Positions 51,217 to 58,098 of a DNA stretch of 64,000 bases are shown here, one piece after another (position 1 is the stretch's first letter; each line of letters begins with the position of its first letter). The notes beneath the pieces are model-generated. The model ran no database searches. It was not told the DNA's origin and was given only the letters and a program-made list of their open reading frames with translations. Source of the DNA: Macrococcus brunensis (GTDB lineage: Bacteria > Bacillota > Bacilli > Staphylococcales > Staphylococcaceae). Position numbers and translations under genes: made by a program. The stretch spans positions 103,319-167,318 of the forward strand of contig NZ_SCWA01000002.1 of NCBI RefSeq assembly GCF_004359615.1, given 5' to 3'.

Positions 51217-51467
51217 TATTCCGCCTCCACGACTTTGTAGCTGTATTCTTCAATAACCGTATTCGCGAATAATTTTTCGCTGAGTGTACGGACCACGTTA
51301 TCAACTGCTTCATCAGTCGCTTCGTCAACTGTCATATAAAGGACTTTCCCGACACGGATATCGTTGACCTGGTTATAGCCTAAATCATGAACGGCACGAG
51401 TTAATGTCTGACCTTGTGTGTCTAATACCTGTTTCTGTAATGTGATGTAAAGTTCGATGTTTTTCAT
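51216..51467 (-). CDS. purS: FGAM synthase subunit PurS
   Basis: An 83-residue PurS-family protein (opening [18 protein letters not shown]) that couples PurQ and PurL. It lies between purC and purQ, two bases from purC and overlapping purQ by one base, an arrangement shared with Bacillus. Confidence 0.94.
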   Translation of the reverse strand: MKNIELYITLQKQVLDTQGQTLTRAVHDLGYNQVNDIRVGKVLYMTVDEATDEAVDNVVRTLSEKLFANTVIEEYSYKVVEAE

Positions 51468-51469
51468 GA

Positions 51470-52168
51470 TTATAAAGCCTCCATTTTATTGTAAAAGTTA
51501 GTGTAAGTATCAATCAGTGAACCTGTGTCTTCACGGTAAACGTCTTTATCAAAGTTTTCTTTTGTGTCTTTTTCCCAGATACGGCATGTGTCAGGTGAGA
51601 TTTCATCAGCGAGTAAAATGTTACCGTCTTTATCTTTACCGAATTCAATCTTGAAATCAACTAAATCGAGGTTCATACGATTCATGATGTCTACCAGTTT
51701 GTTGTTGATATTGAGCGCCTGACGTTTCAGTTCAGCGATATCAGCATCATCTGCGATACCGAGCAATTTAACGTGGTCGTCTGTGACAATCGGATCGTTC
51801 AATTCATCCTTCTTATAGTAGAACTCGATTAAAGGGGCTTTGAACGCTTCGCCTTTTATAAAACCGAGACGCTTCGTAATAGAACCGGCAGCGATGTTAC
51901 GGACGACGACTTCCAGTGGAATGATGTCGACTTTTTTGACAAGCTGTTCTGTCTCAGATAAGCGTTTGATGAAATGTGATTCATAGCCTGCTTCTGTCAG
52001 TAACTCGAAGAAACGACTCGTGATCATATTGTTCAGACGACCTTTACCTGCCATCGCATCTTTCTTCGCACCGTTACCTGCAGTCACTTCGTCTTTGTAC
52101 TCGATGCGGTAGACCTGGTCATCATCTGTTGAAAAAACGCGTTTTGCTTTACCTTCATACACTAACAT
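51470..52168 (-). CDS. purC: SAICAR synthetase
   Basis: A 232-residue enzyme joining aspartate to CAIR. The opening [11 protein letters not shown] and the PurC signatures [13 protein letters not shown] and [12 protein letters not shown] are visible. It directly follows purK with no gap. Confidence 0.96.
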   Translation of the reverse strand: MLVYEGKAKRVFSTDDDQVYRIEYKDEVTAGNGAKKDAMAGKGRLNNMITSRFFELLTEAGYESHFIKRLSETEQLVKKVDIIPLEVVVRNIAAGSITKRLGFIKGEAFKAPLIEFYYKKDELNDPIVTDDHVKLLGIADDADIAELKRQALNINNKLVDIMNRMNLDLVDFKIEFGKDKDGNILLADEISPDTCRIWEKDTKENFDKDVYREDTGSLIDTYTNFYNKMEAL

Positions 52169-53278
52169 CTACATTCTCTCCTTATAAATCGCTTCATAGT
52201 CGTTATTTAAATCAAGAATCGTTACATGACCCATCTTGCGGTTTTCCTTGCGCACTTCTTTACCGTAGACATGGACGTGCCAGTCAGCATGGTCGCTGAA
52301 GATGTCTTCCATCGTATTCAGATCCTGACCGAGCAGATTGAACATGACGGCTGGTTTCAGTAACGTGATCTGTTCCGGCAGCTGCCAGCCTGCAACAGCA
52401 AGTATATGGGTATCAAACTGCGAATAATCACATGCTTCTATCGAATAATGTCCGGAATTATGAGGACGAGGTGCAATTTCATTCACATAAAGCGTGTCAT
52501 CCTGGTCGATGAAGAATTCTACTGTGAAAGTACCGACGAAATAAATCGCCTGCATGATTTTCTTCACTTCTTCTATCGCCTGTGACTGATGCGGATGTTC
52601 ACCTGTTACGGTCGTCTTATAGAGAATCTGATTGCGGTGTTCATTCTCCTGGACCGGGAAGAAGACGACTTTGCCGTCCGGAGCAGCTGTAGCTGTAATA
52701 GAGATTTCTGATTTTAAGTTGATACGTTTTTCAGCGACACAAGGACGGATCGCTAAAAGTTCATCCGCTTCTTTAAAGTCCGCTTCACTTTCAATCACAA
52801 TCTGACCTTTGCCGTCATAACCGCCGAACGTCGTCTTCAGCATAAACGGGAAGCCGAGTATGTCAGCTGCTCCTTTCAGTTCTGCCTCATTCGTCACAGA
52901 GACGAACGGAACAACAGCTGCGCCTGCTTCTTTAAGGGCTGTTTTTTCAGCGAGACGGTTCTGCAGGGTCACCACTGTATCCGCGCCCTGCGGAACATTG
53001 AACTGCGACGTGATATTCTTTAGTTCCTCACCGCTGATATTCTCAAATTCATATGTGATGACATCTGACAGCTGACCGAGTTCAAGCAGCGCCTGTGCAT
53101 CGTTATAAGGTGCGTGGATGAAGTGGTGACTGACGTAGCGTGCAGGACATGTATCATCCGGATCGAGGACAGCCACTTTAAAGCCGCGTGCCTGTGCACT
53201 TTGTGCCATCATTTTACCGAGCTGACCGCCGCCGATGATACCGATTGTTGAGCCAAGTTTCAGTTTAGTATAAGTCAT
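52169..53278 (-). CDS. purK: N5-carboxyaminoimidazole ribonucleotide synthase
   Basis: A 369-residue ATP-grasp protein. The opening [23 protein letters not shown]-grasp region [12 protein letters not shown], and [17 protein letters not shown] are visible. It overlaps purE by 14 bases, supporting coupled expression. Confidence 0.95.
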   Translation of the reverse strand: MTYTKLKLGSTIGIIGGGQLGKMMAQSAQARGFKVAVLDPDDTCPARYVSHHFIHAPYNDAQALLELGQLSDVITYEFENISGEELKNITSQFNVPQGADTVVTLQNRLAEKTALKEAGAAVVPFVSVTNEAELKGAADILGFPFMLKTTFGGYDGKGQIVIESEADFKEADELLAIRPCVAEKRINLKSEISITATAAPDGKVVFFPVQENEHRNQILYKTTVTGEHPHQSQAIEEVKKIMQAIYFVGTFTVEFFIDQDDTLYVNEIAPRPHNSGHYSIEACDYSQFDTHILAVAGWQLPEQITLLKPAVMFNLLGQDLNTMEDIFSDHADWHVHVYGKEVRKENRKMGHVTILDLNNDYEAIYKERM

Positions 53279-53747
53279 TCTGCATAGCCTCTACTTTCTT
53301 GACGAGTGATGCTTCGTAGTCGTACAGTTTCTGTACTAAAGTCTCTTCTTTCAGACTTAACATGCGTGCGGCGAGGATTCCGGCATTCTTTGCGCCTGCA
53401 GAACCGATTGCCGTCGTTGCGACAGGAATTCCGCCAGGCATCTGGACGATGGATAACAATGAATCCATTCCTTTTAACGTCTTCGTTTCAATCGGAACTC
53501 CAATGACAGGCAGTGTCGTCATAGAAGCGATCATACCTGGTAAATGAGCAGCCCCACCAGCACCTGCGATAATGACATCAATACCGTTTTTTCTAGCATC
53601 ACGAGCGAAGTCGACCATCTGAAGCGGCGTGCGGTGTGCCGAGACCACAGAAGCCTCAACTGGAATATCAAATGATTCTAAGATGGTGACGGCTTCTTTC
53701 ATCGTCGGCCAGTCAGATGATGAACCCATTACTACAGCAACTTTCAT
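53265..53747 (-). CDS. purE: N5-CAIR mutase
   Basis: A 160-residue PurE-class mutase. The conserved [21 protein letters not shown] and [10 protein letters not shown] motifs are present. The ATG at 53747 follows GGAGG by nine bases; the TTG one codon upstream gives an extra Met in the longer frame. It is the first gene of the eleven-gene purine operon. Confidence 0.95.
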   Translation of the reverse strand: MKVAVVMGSSSDWPTMKEAVTILESFDIPVEASVVSAHRTPLQMVDFARDARKNGIDVIIAGAGGAAHLPGMIASMTTLPVIGVPIETKTLKGMDSLLSIVQMPGGIPVATTAIGSAGAKNAGILAARMLSLKEETLVQKLYDYEASLVKKVEAMQNDLY

Positions 53748-53844
53748 CAAAAATTACCTCCATATCTATTGAAAACCGTTACATAAATTGAGATGATTAC
53801 AGTAGTAGCATAACAGTAGTGCTATGAGATTTCAAGAAAATAAA

Positions 53845-53931
53845 CGAACATTTTAATTAATTTTAGCTAAATTGTACGAATTTAGTTCGTATTTTCGAGA
53901 AACTTAAGTTGAAATTAATCAAAAATGTTCG
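53845..53931. promoter_or_regulatory. PurR-like boxes between purE and folD
   Basis: Three CGAAC-type elements lie in the divergent region: CGAACATTTT (53845-53854), the inverted pair TACGAATTTAGTTCGTA (53875-53891), and AAAAATGTTCG (53921-53931), which mirrors the first. They resemble the CGAAC-containing PurBoxes of Firmicutes, so a PurR repressor probably controls both purE and folD. Confidence 0.7.
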
Positions 53932-53950
53932 ATTTACAGGAGGAGTCAGC

Positions 53951-54799
53951 ATGACAGCAAAAGTTTTAGATGGTAAAGCAATCGCACAGGAGTACCGTGC
54001 AGGTCTGCAGAAGGAAGTAGAGAAACTGAAAGCACAGGGCACAACGCCTAATTTAACGGTTATCCTTGTCGGTAACGACGGTGCGAGCCAGAGCTATGTC
54101 AACAACAAGAAAAAATCGGCTGAAAAAATCGGTATGTCTTCAGAAATCGTCAAGATGGATGAAACAGCGACAGAAGAAGAAGTGCTGGCAGAAATCAAGC
54201 GTCTGAACGAAGACCCGTCCGTACACGGTATCCTCGTACAAGTACCGCTGCCAAAACAGATTTCAGAAGCAAAAGTCTTAGAAGCCATCGATCCTAAAAA
54301 AGACGTCGACGGTTTCAACCCAATCAACATCGGCCGTCTGTATGCGGGAATGGAAACATTCATTCCATGTACACCACTCGGCATCATGGAAATCCTGAAA
54401 AATGCGGATATCGATTTAACAGGTAAAGAAGTTGCAGTTATCGGACGCTCACACATCGTCGGTCAACCCGTCGCTAAACTGCTGACGAATGAAAATGCAA
54501 CAGTGACACTGCTCCACTCTCGCAGCACAAACATGAAAGAAGCATTAAAACGCTCAGACGTCATCGTCTCAGCAGTAGGTAAGCCAGGTCTTGTCACTAA
54601 AGACGATGTCAAGCCGGGCGCTGTCATCGTAGACGTCGGCAACACAGTCGTAGATGGTAAGCTGACAGGCGACGTGAAATATGACGAAGTCTCAGAAGTC
54701 GCCGGTGCCATCACACCAGTACCAGGTGGTGTAGGTCCATTAACAATCACAATGGTACTGAACAATACATTACTTGCTGCACAACGTTCCGTGAAGTAA
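53951..54799 (+). CDS. folD: Methylenetetrahydrofolate dehydrogenase/cyclohydrolase
   Basis: A 282-residue bifunctional C1-folate enzyme that supplies 10-formyl-THF to PurH and PurN. Visible are the catalytic Lys region [14 protein letters not shown], the DVDGFNPIN motif, the Rossmann stretch [17 protein letters not shown] and the closing [11 protein letters not shown]. The ATG at 53951 follows AGGAGG; the 14-codon upstream extension overlaps the PurR box region. It is divergent from purE. Confidence 0.96.
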   Translation: MTAKVLDGKAIAQEYRAGLQKEVEKLKAQGTTPNLTVILVGNDGASQSYVNNKKKSAEKIGMSSEIVKMDETATEEEVLAEIKRLNEDPSVHGILVQVPLPKQISEAKVLEAIDPKKDVDGFNPINIGRLYAGMETFIPCTPLGIMEILKNADIDLTGKEVAVIGRSHIVGQPVAKLLTNENATVTLLHSRSTNMKEALKRSDVIVSAVGKPGLVTKDDVKPGAVIVDVGNTVVDGKLTGDVKYDEVSEVAGAITPVPGGVGPLTITMVLNNTLLAAQRSVK

Positions 54800-54805
54800 G
54801 AGCAG

Positions 54806-54841
54806 AAAATCCGCTTTCCTATTTGGGAAGCGGATTTTTTA
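54806..54841 (+). terminator. Intrinsic terminator of folD
   Basis: AATCCGCTTTCC and GGGAAGCGGATT with a five-base loop, then T6, immediately after the folD stop. Confidence 0.88.
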
Positions 54842-54884
54842 TTGAGACTCTCAGGGTGTTATCCATCCTTGAGAGTCTGAATAA

Positions 54885-55796
54885 CTAAATGAGCAAGATG
54901 TTCATCACTGGCAAACATCCCGATAAGCGGCACACAAAAAATCCCGGCAGACGTCTGCCGGGATTCCATAATTTCTGTAGCTTTGTTGAGTGCAGTGATG
55001 GATGCGGGTTCTCCAGTTCAGGCACTGTGCCTTCTACATAGACTTTGGATTCATATTTGAACTGACCATCGCCTGCTGGTGTTGCGCCATTAGCCCAAGA
55101 ACCTTGTGCACTCTCTTCTGAGCTTGCTGAATGGTTATAAAGAGAGAAAGCGATGTCTTCACGTTCCAGTTTACGGTCAAACGAACCTGGAGTAATCTTA
55201 CCTTCAGCGGCCTCAAGTTCTACGATAGCCTGCAGCCATAAATTCTGGTGATAAGAGTCACGGGCGATCAGCACAGCGAGCATATCTTTCAGTCCTGGAT
55301 CATCTGTCATCTCATAGATACGGACAGCCTGCGTGCGGCCCTGTGATTCTGCATTTAAGTTAGCGCGGAAGTCGGCAAGTAAGTTACCGCTTGAAATGAT
55401 ATAGCTACCCATCCAAGGATTGCCGACACTGTCAGCCGGACGGGCGTTCATGCCAGAGACAATCGCATGCTGGGGGTTCATGCCGCTGAGAATAGCTGCC
55501 GTGGCAGGATCTTTCATCGCTGCTTCCTGATGTTCAATCGAAGTACCATTTAGCAGACGTCCGACCATCGTTGCCAGCATCTCGATATGGCCTAATTCCT
55601 CAGTACCGATATCAAGAAGCAAGTCCTTATAATGTTCATTACCTTTTCTGACGCCCCAGCCCTGGAACAGGTACTGCATCGCGACACTCATCTCGCCGTA
55701 CTGACCACCGATCAGTTCCTGTACACGTTTAGCCATCAGCGGATTCGGTTTAACTGGCTTTGCTTCAAACTGTAAATGTTTATCGTGTAAAAACAT
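54885..55796 (-). CDS. Manganese catalase, 3' end runs through a terminator hairpin
   Basis: A dimanganese catalase of the ferritin-like fold, decomposing hydrogen peroxide without haem. Metal-ligand motifs visible: GEMSVAMQYLFQGW, DIGTEELGHIEMLATM and NLLADFRANLNAES, DSYHQNLW. The ATG at 55796 lies after GAGGAAG. The frame gives 303 residues; relatives I recall are about 270-280. The last 30 or so residues (WNPGRRLPGFFVCRLSG...) are encoded across the perfect hairpin AATCCCGGCAGAC/GTCTGCCGGGATT at 54941-54966, which is followed on the minus strand by T6 and must be the terminator. Loss of an earlier stop codon is likely. Confidence 0.88.
   Translation of the reverse strand: MFLHDKHLQFEAKPVKPNPLMAKRVQELIGGQYGEMSVAMQYLFQGWGVRKGNEHYKDLLLDIGTEELGHIEMLATMVGRLLNGTSIEHQEAAMKDPATAAILSGMNPQHAIVSGMNARPADSVGNPWMGSYIISSGNLLADFRANLNAESQGRTQAVRIYEMTDDPGLKDMLAVLIARDSYHQNLWLQAIVELEAAEGKITPGSFDRKLEREDIAFSLYNHSASSEESAQGSWANGATPAGDGQFKYESKVYVEGTVPELENPHPSLHSTKLQKLWNPGRRLPGFFVCRLSGCLPVMNILLI
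54941..54966 (-). terminator. Terminator inside the 3' end of the manganese catalase frame
   Basis: A 26-base perfect palindrome, AATCCCGGCAGAC/GTCTGCCGGGATT, followed on the minus strand by TTTTTTGTG. It lies inside the open frame of the catalase gene. A second hairpin (GACTCTCA...TGAGAGTC) lies at 54845-54877, between this gene and folD. Confidence 0.85.
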
Positions 55797-55852
55797 AGTA
55801 TGCTTCCTCAATGATTAAAAAATAAACAGACTGCACGGGTAGCCTGTCTTTA

Positions 55853-56158
55853 TTATGCTTCTTTTGATACCATTCTGACTAAAGCACGAGCGATTGCTGA
55901 TTTCTCTTCGCCTTCAGCATTGTTCCATAATTCGTTCAGCACTTTTTCTTCACGGTTTTTCGGTTCTTCGTTTTTCGCTAAGTGATCCGCTACTTTTTCA
56001 GCAGCTTTCGCAATTGTTTCTTCACTGAAACCGAGTTTCTCAGCTTTTTCGACTTTGCTGCCTAAATAGCTTGTGAACTGATTGAAGCTTTCTAAAATCT
56101 GGTCTTTCTCTTCCTGGCTCAAGTTATTGACTGCTTGTTCTGGATTAAGATTTGACAT
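55853..56158 (-). CDS. DUF3243-like small protein
   Basis: A 101-residue, Glu/Lys/Ala-rich helical soluble protein (central KAEKLGFSEETIAKAAEKVADHLA, C-terminal LWNNAEGEEKSAIARALVRMV). It fits the DUF3243 family in size and in the ALVRMV-type ending; the assignment is tentative. It is 56 bases upstream of the manganese catalase gene in the same direction, with no terminator between, so the two may form a stress operon. The ATG at 56158 is preceded by AAAAAGGTG. Confidence 0.6.
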   Translation of the reverse strand: MSNLNPEQAVNNLSQEEKDQILESFNQFTSYLGSKVEKAEKLGFSEETIAKAAEKVADHLAKNEEPKNREEKVLNELWNNAEGEEKSAIARALVRMVSKEA

Positions 56159-56176
56159 GATTAGCGCACCTTTTTC

Positions 56177-56216
56177 AGACACGTGGTCTCTATTTATAAC
56201 CGGTAACGATAACCGG
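56177..56216. promoter_or_regulatory. Palindromes upstream of the DUF3243-katMn pair
   Basis: CCGGT-AACGATA-ACCGG (56200-56216) and AGAC-ACGTG-GTCT (56177-56189) lie 20-60 bases upstream of the DUF3243 start; the first abuts a TATAAAT element on the minus strand. They may be operator sites. The regulator is unknown. Confidence 0.35.
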
Positions 56217-56304
56217 AAATATCATGTAATAAACATTCACTATGAATATTGATGTCTGATGCTGCACAAGAGTTCAGCGCTTATAGCACTGATTCTGTCC
56301 ATAA

Positions 56305-56329
56305 AAAAGCAGAAGCATCAGCTCCTGCG
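56305..56329 (-). terminator. Terminator of hmp
   Basis: On the minus strand GCAGGAGC-tgat-GCTTCTGC then TTTTTTATGG, just after the hmp stop codon. Confidence 0.85.
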
Positions 56330-57478
56330 TTACATAGTGATACTCATTTTCGGTCCGAAAGGCTCAAAATGAATCTGCTCGCGTGCAATACCCATGGCAG
56401 TGAGTGTCTTCAGCATCACTTCCATAAAGTTGACGCTGCCGCACATGTAGATTTCTTCCTCGCCTGTTAATATACCTTCAAGCTTTTCTTTCGTCAGACG
56501 GCCTGCAGATTCTGAATAATTGAAGTAGAACTGCACATTCTCCTGGTTATGAAATGCAGTGATCTCATCCTTAAACGGTACTTCCGCACGATTATATGCA
56601 GAATGAATGAATTTGACATCTTTTCCTTTAACCGCCTGTTCATGCAGCATCGCCATTAAAGGTGTCATCCCGACTCCTCCGCTGATGAAAGCGAGCGGAC
56701 GGTCTGTCGCCTTGACTGTGAACTCTCCTGCCGGTGCTGACAACAGAATCTCATCGCCTTCTTTGAGCGTGTCATGCAGATAGTTGGATACGGCACCTTT
56801 TTCCTCACCGTGAACATCACGCTTGACGGCAAACTCAATTCCTTTAGTTATATCGGTATGACAGATGGAGTAGTGACGGAGCATATCATTCGGATCACCT
56901 TCCGGATGAACTTTCACTGTGATATACTGGCCTGCTTTGACCGGTTTCAGTGCTTGACCATCAACCGGTACGACTATAAATGATTTTACATGTGCAGATT
57001 CTTCTTTTACACGTGCAACTTTAAACGGCTTGAAGCCCTGCCACTCTGCTTCGTCGTACAGTGCTTTCTCCAGCTGGATGAAGACATCAGCAATGACACC
57101 ATATGCTTCTGTCCAGGCATTGATAATCTCAGGTGTCGCTGCTTCACCTAACACTTTCCTGATGGCGTAGATCAAGTTCTCGCCGACAATCGGATAATGC
57201 TCCGGCTTGATCTCAAGTGCTCTATGTTTATGTGCAATCTGATTGACGTTCGGTATAATCGCTTCTAAATGATCGATATGCTTCGCTGCCGCTAAGACAG
57301 TCTGTGCGAGCGCGGTCTGCTGACGGCCGAGTTTCTGGTTGGTCTTATTAAAGATATTCAATAGTTCCGGGTGTTCTTCAAACATATGCGCGTAGAATAC
57401 GGATGTGATTTCAGTACCATGCTGTTCCAGTACGGGTACCGTTGCTTTGACGATATCTCTCGTTTCCTGTGATAACAT
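56330..57478 (-). CDS. hmp: Flavohaemoglobin (nitric oxide dioxygenase)
   Basis: A 382-residue protein: globin domain (1-140, proximal haem His in QIAHKHRAL), FAD domain with LRHYSICHT, and NAD domain with FISGGVGMTPLMAML and YMCGSVNFMEVML. It detoxifies NO to nitrate with O2 and NADH. It is divergent from nsrR, and an NsrR operator overlaps its predicted start site. An AGGAGG site precedes the ATG. Confidence 0.95.
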   Translation of the reverse strand: MLSQETRDIVKATVPVLEQHGTEITSVFYAHMFEEHPELLNIFNKTNQKLGRQQTALAQTVLAAAKHIDHLEAIIPNVNQIAHKHRALEIKPEHYPIVGENLIYAIRKVLGEAATPEIINAWTEAYGVIADVFIQLEKALYDEAEWQGFKPFKVARVKEESAHVKSFIVVPVDGQALKPVKAGQYITVKVHPEGDPNDMLRHYSICHTDITKGIEFAVKRDVHGEEKGAVSNYLHDTLKEGDEILLSAPAGEFTVKATDRPLAFISGGVGMTPLMAMLHEQAVKGKDVKFIHSAYNRAEVPFKDEITAFHNQENVQFYFNYSESAGRLTKEKLEGILTGEEEIYMCGSVNFMEVMLKTLTAMGIAREQIHFEPFGPKMSITM

Positions 57479-57492
57479 ATAGCGCCTCCTAA

Positions 57493-57515
57493 AAGATATA
57501 TTTTAAATACATCTT
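57493..57515. promoter_or_regulatory. NsrR operator at the hmp promoter
   Basis: A 23-base, near-perfect palindrome: AAGATATATTT, central T, AAATACATCTT (one mismatched pair). This matches the AT-rich NsrR operator pattern of Firmicutes. It overlaps the predicted hmp start site (about 57511). Confidence 0.85.
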
Positions 57516-57517
57516 TA

Positions 57518-57546
57518 ATCTTAACGTTAAAATACTCTATAGACAA
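57518..57546 (-). promoter_or_regulatory. Sigma-A promoter of hmp
   Basis: On the minus strand, TTGTCT (57541-57546) and TAAGAT (57518-57523) are exactly 17 bases apart, with the NsrR operator immediately downstream. Confidence 0.7.
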
Positions 57547-57651
57547 TGCCTAATAATTTTGTTTAAAAAGTTGTCACATTCTATCTGTTAAAAAACTGTC
57601 ATGGCACTGATACTCATTTCTGCACTATAATAAAAGCAAGGAGGTCTGAAC

Positions 57652-58056
57652 ATGAAACTAACCTTATACTCAGATTACTCACTCCGCGTGCTCATGTATC
57701 TCGCGTCGCAGTCAGAACTGACTCAGATAGACGAAATTGCAAAGTTCTACAATATTTCAAAGAACCACCTGACAAAGGTTGTCCATAACCTGGCACTAGA
57801 AGGCTATATCTTATCTGTCAGAGGCCGCGGCGGCGGCATTAAACTGAACAGACGGCCGGAAGATATCAACATCGGTCAGCTCATCCGTAAGACAGAAGAG
57901 CACTTTGATCTCGTGGAGTGCTTCAACCCGGAGACCAACACCTGTCCGATCATCGGTAAATGCGGACTGCAGCCTGTGCTCAGTCAGGCGCTTTTCGCTT
58001 ATCTGCAGGTGCTGGATCAGTATACATTGAAGGATATAACACCCTGCACTAAATAA
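57652..58056 (+). CDS. nsrR: Rrf2-family nitric-oxide-sensing repressor NsrR
   Basis: A 134-residue Rrf2 regulator with an N-terminal winged helix (residues 4-65) and cluster ligands Cys90, Cys98 and Cys104 in CFNPETNTCPIIGKC. Asp8 in LYSDYS corresponds to the fourth [4Fe-4S] ligand described for NsrR. It is divergent from hmp, with the operator in between. A fourth Cys132 lies near the C-terminus. Confidence 0.93.
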   Translation: MKLTLYSDYSLRVLMYLASQSELTQIDEIAKFYNISKNHLTKVVHNLALEGYILSVRGRGGGIKLNRRPEDINIGQLIRKTEEHFDLVECFNPETNTCPIIGKCGLQPVLSQALFAYLQVLDQYTLKDITPCTK

Positions 58057-58098
58057 GACACCTGCGCTACTCTCATGAGTGCCGCAGGTGTCTTATTT
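58051..58098. terminator. Bidirectional terminator between nsrR and the large WxL gene
   Basis: A 16-base-pair outer stem AAATAAGACACCTGCG/CGCAGGTGTCTTATTT around an inner ACTCTCATGAGT loop palindrome. Both convergent stop codons lie within or at the edge of the arms. Confidence 0.93.
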
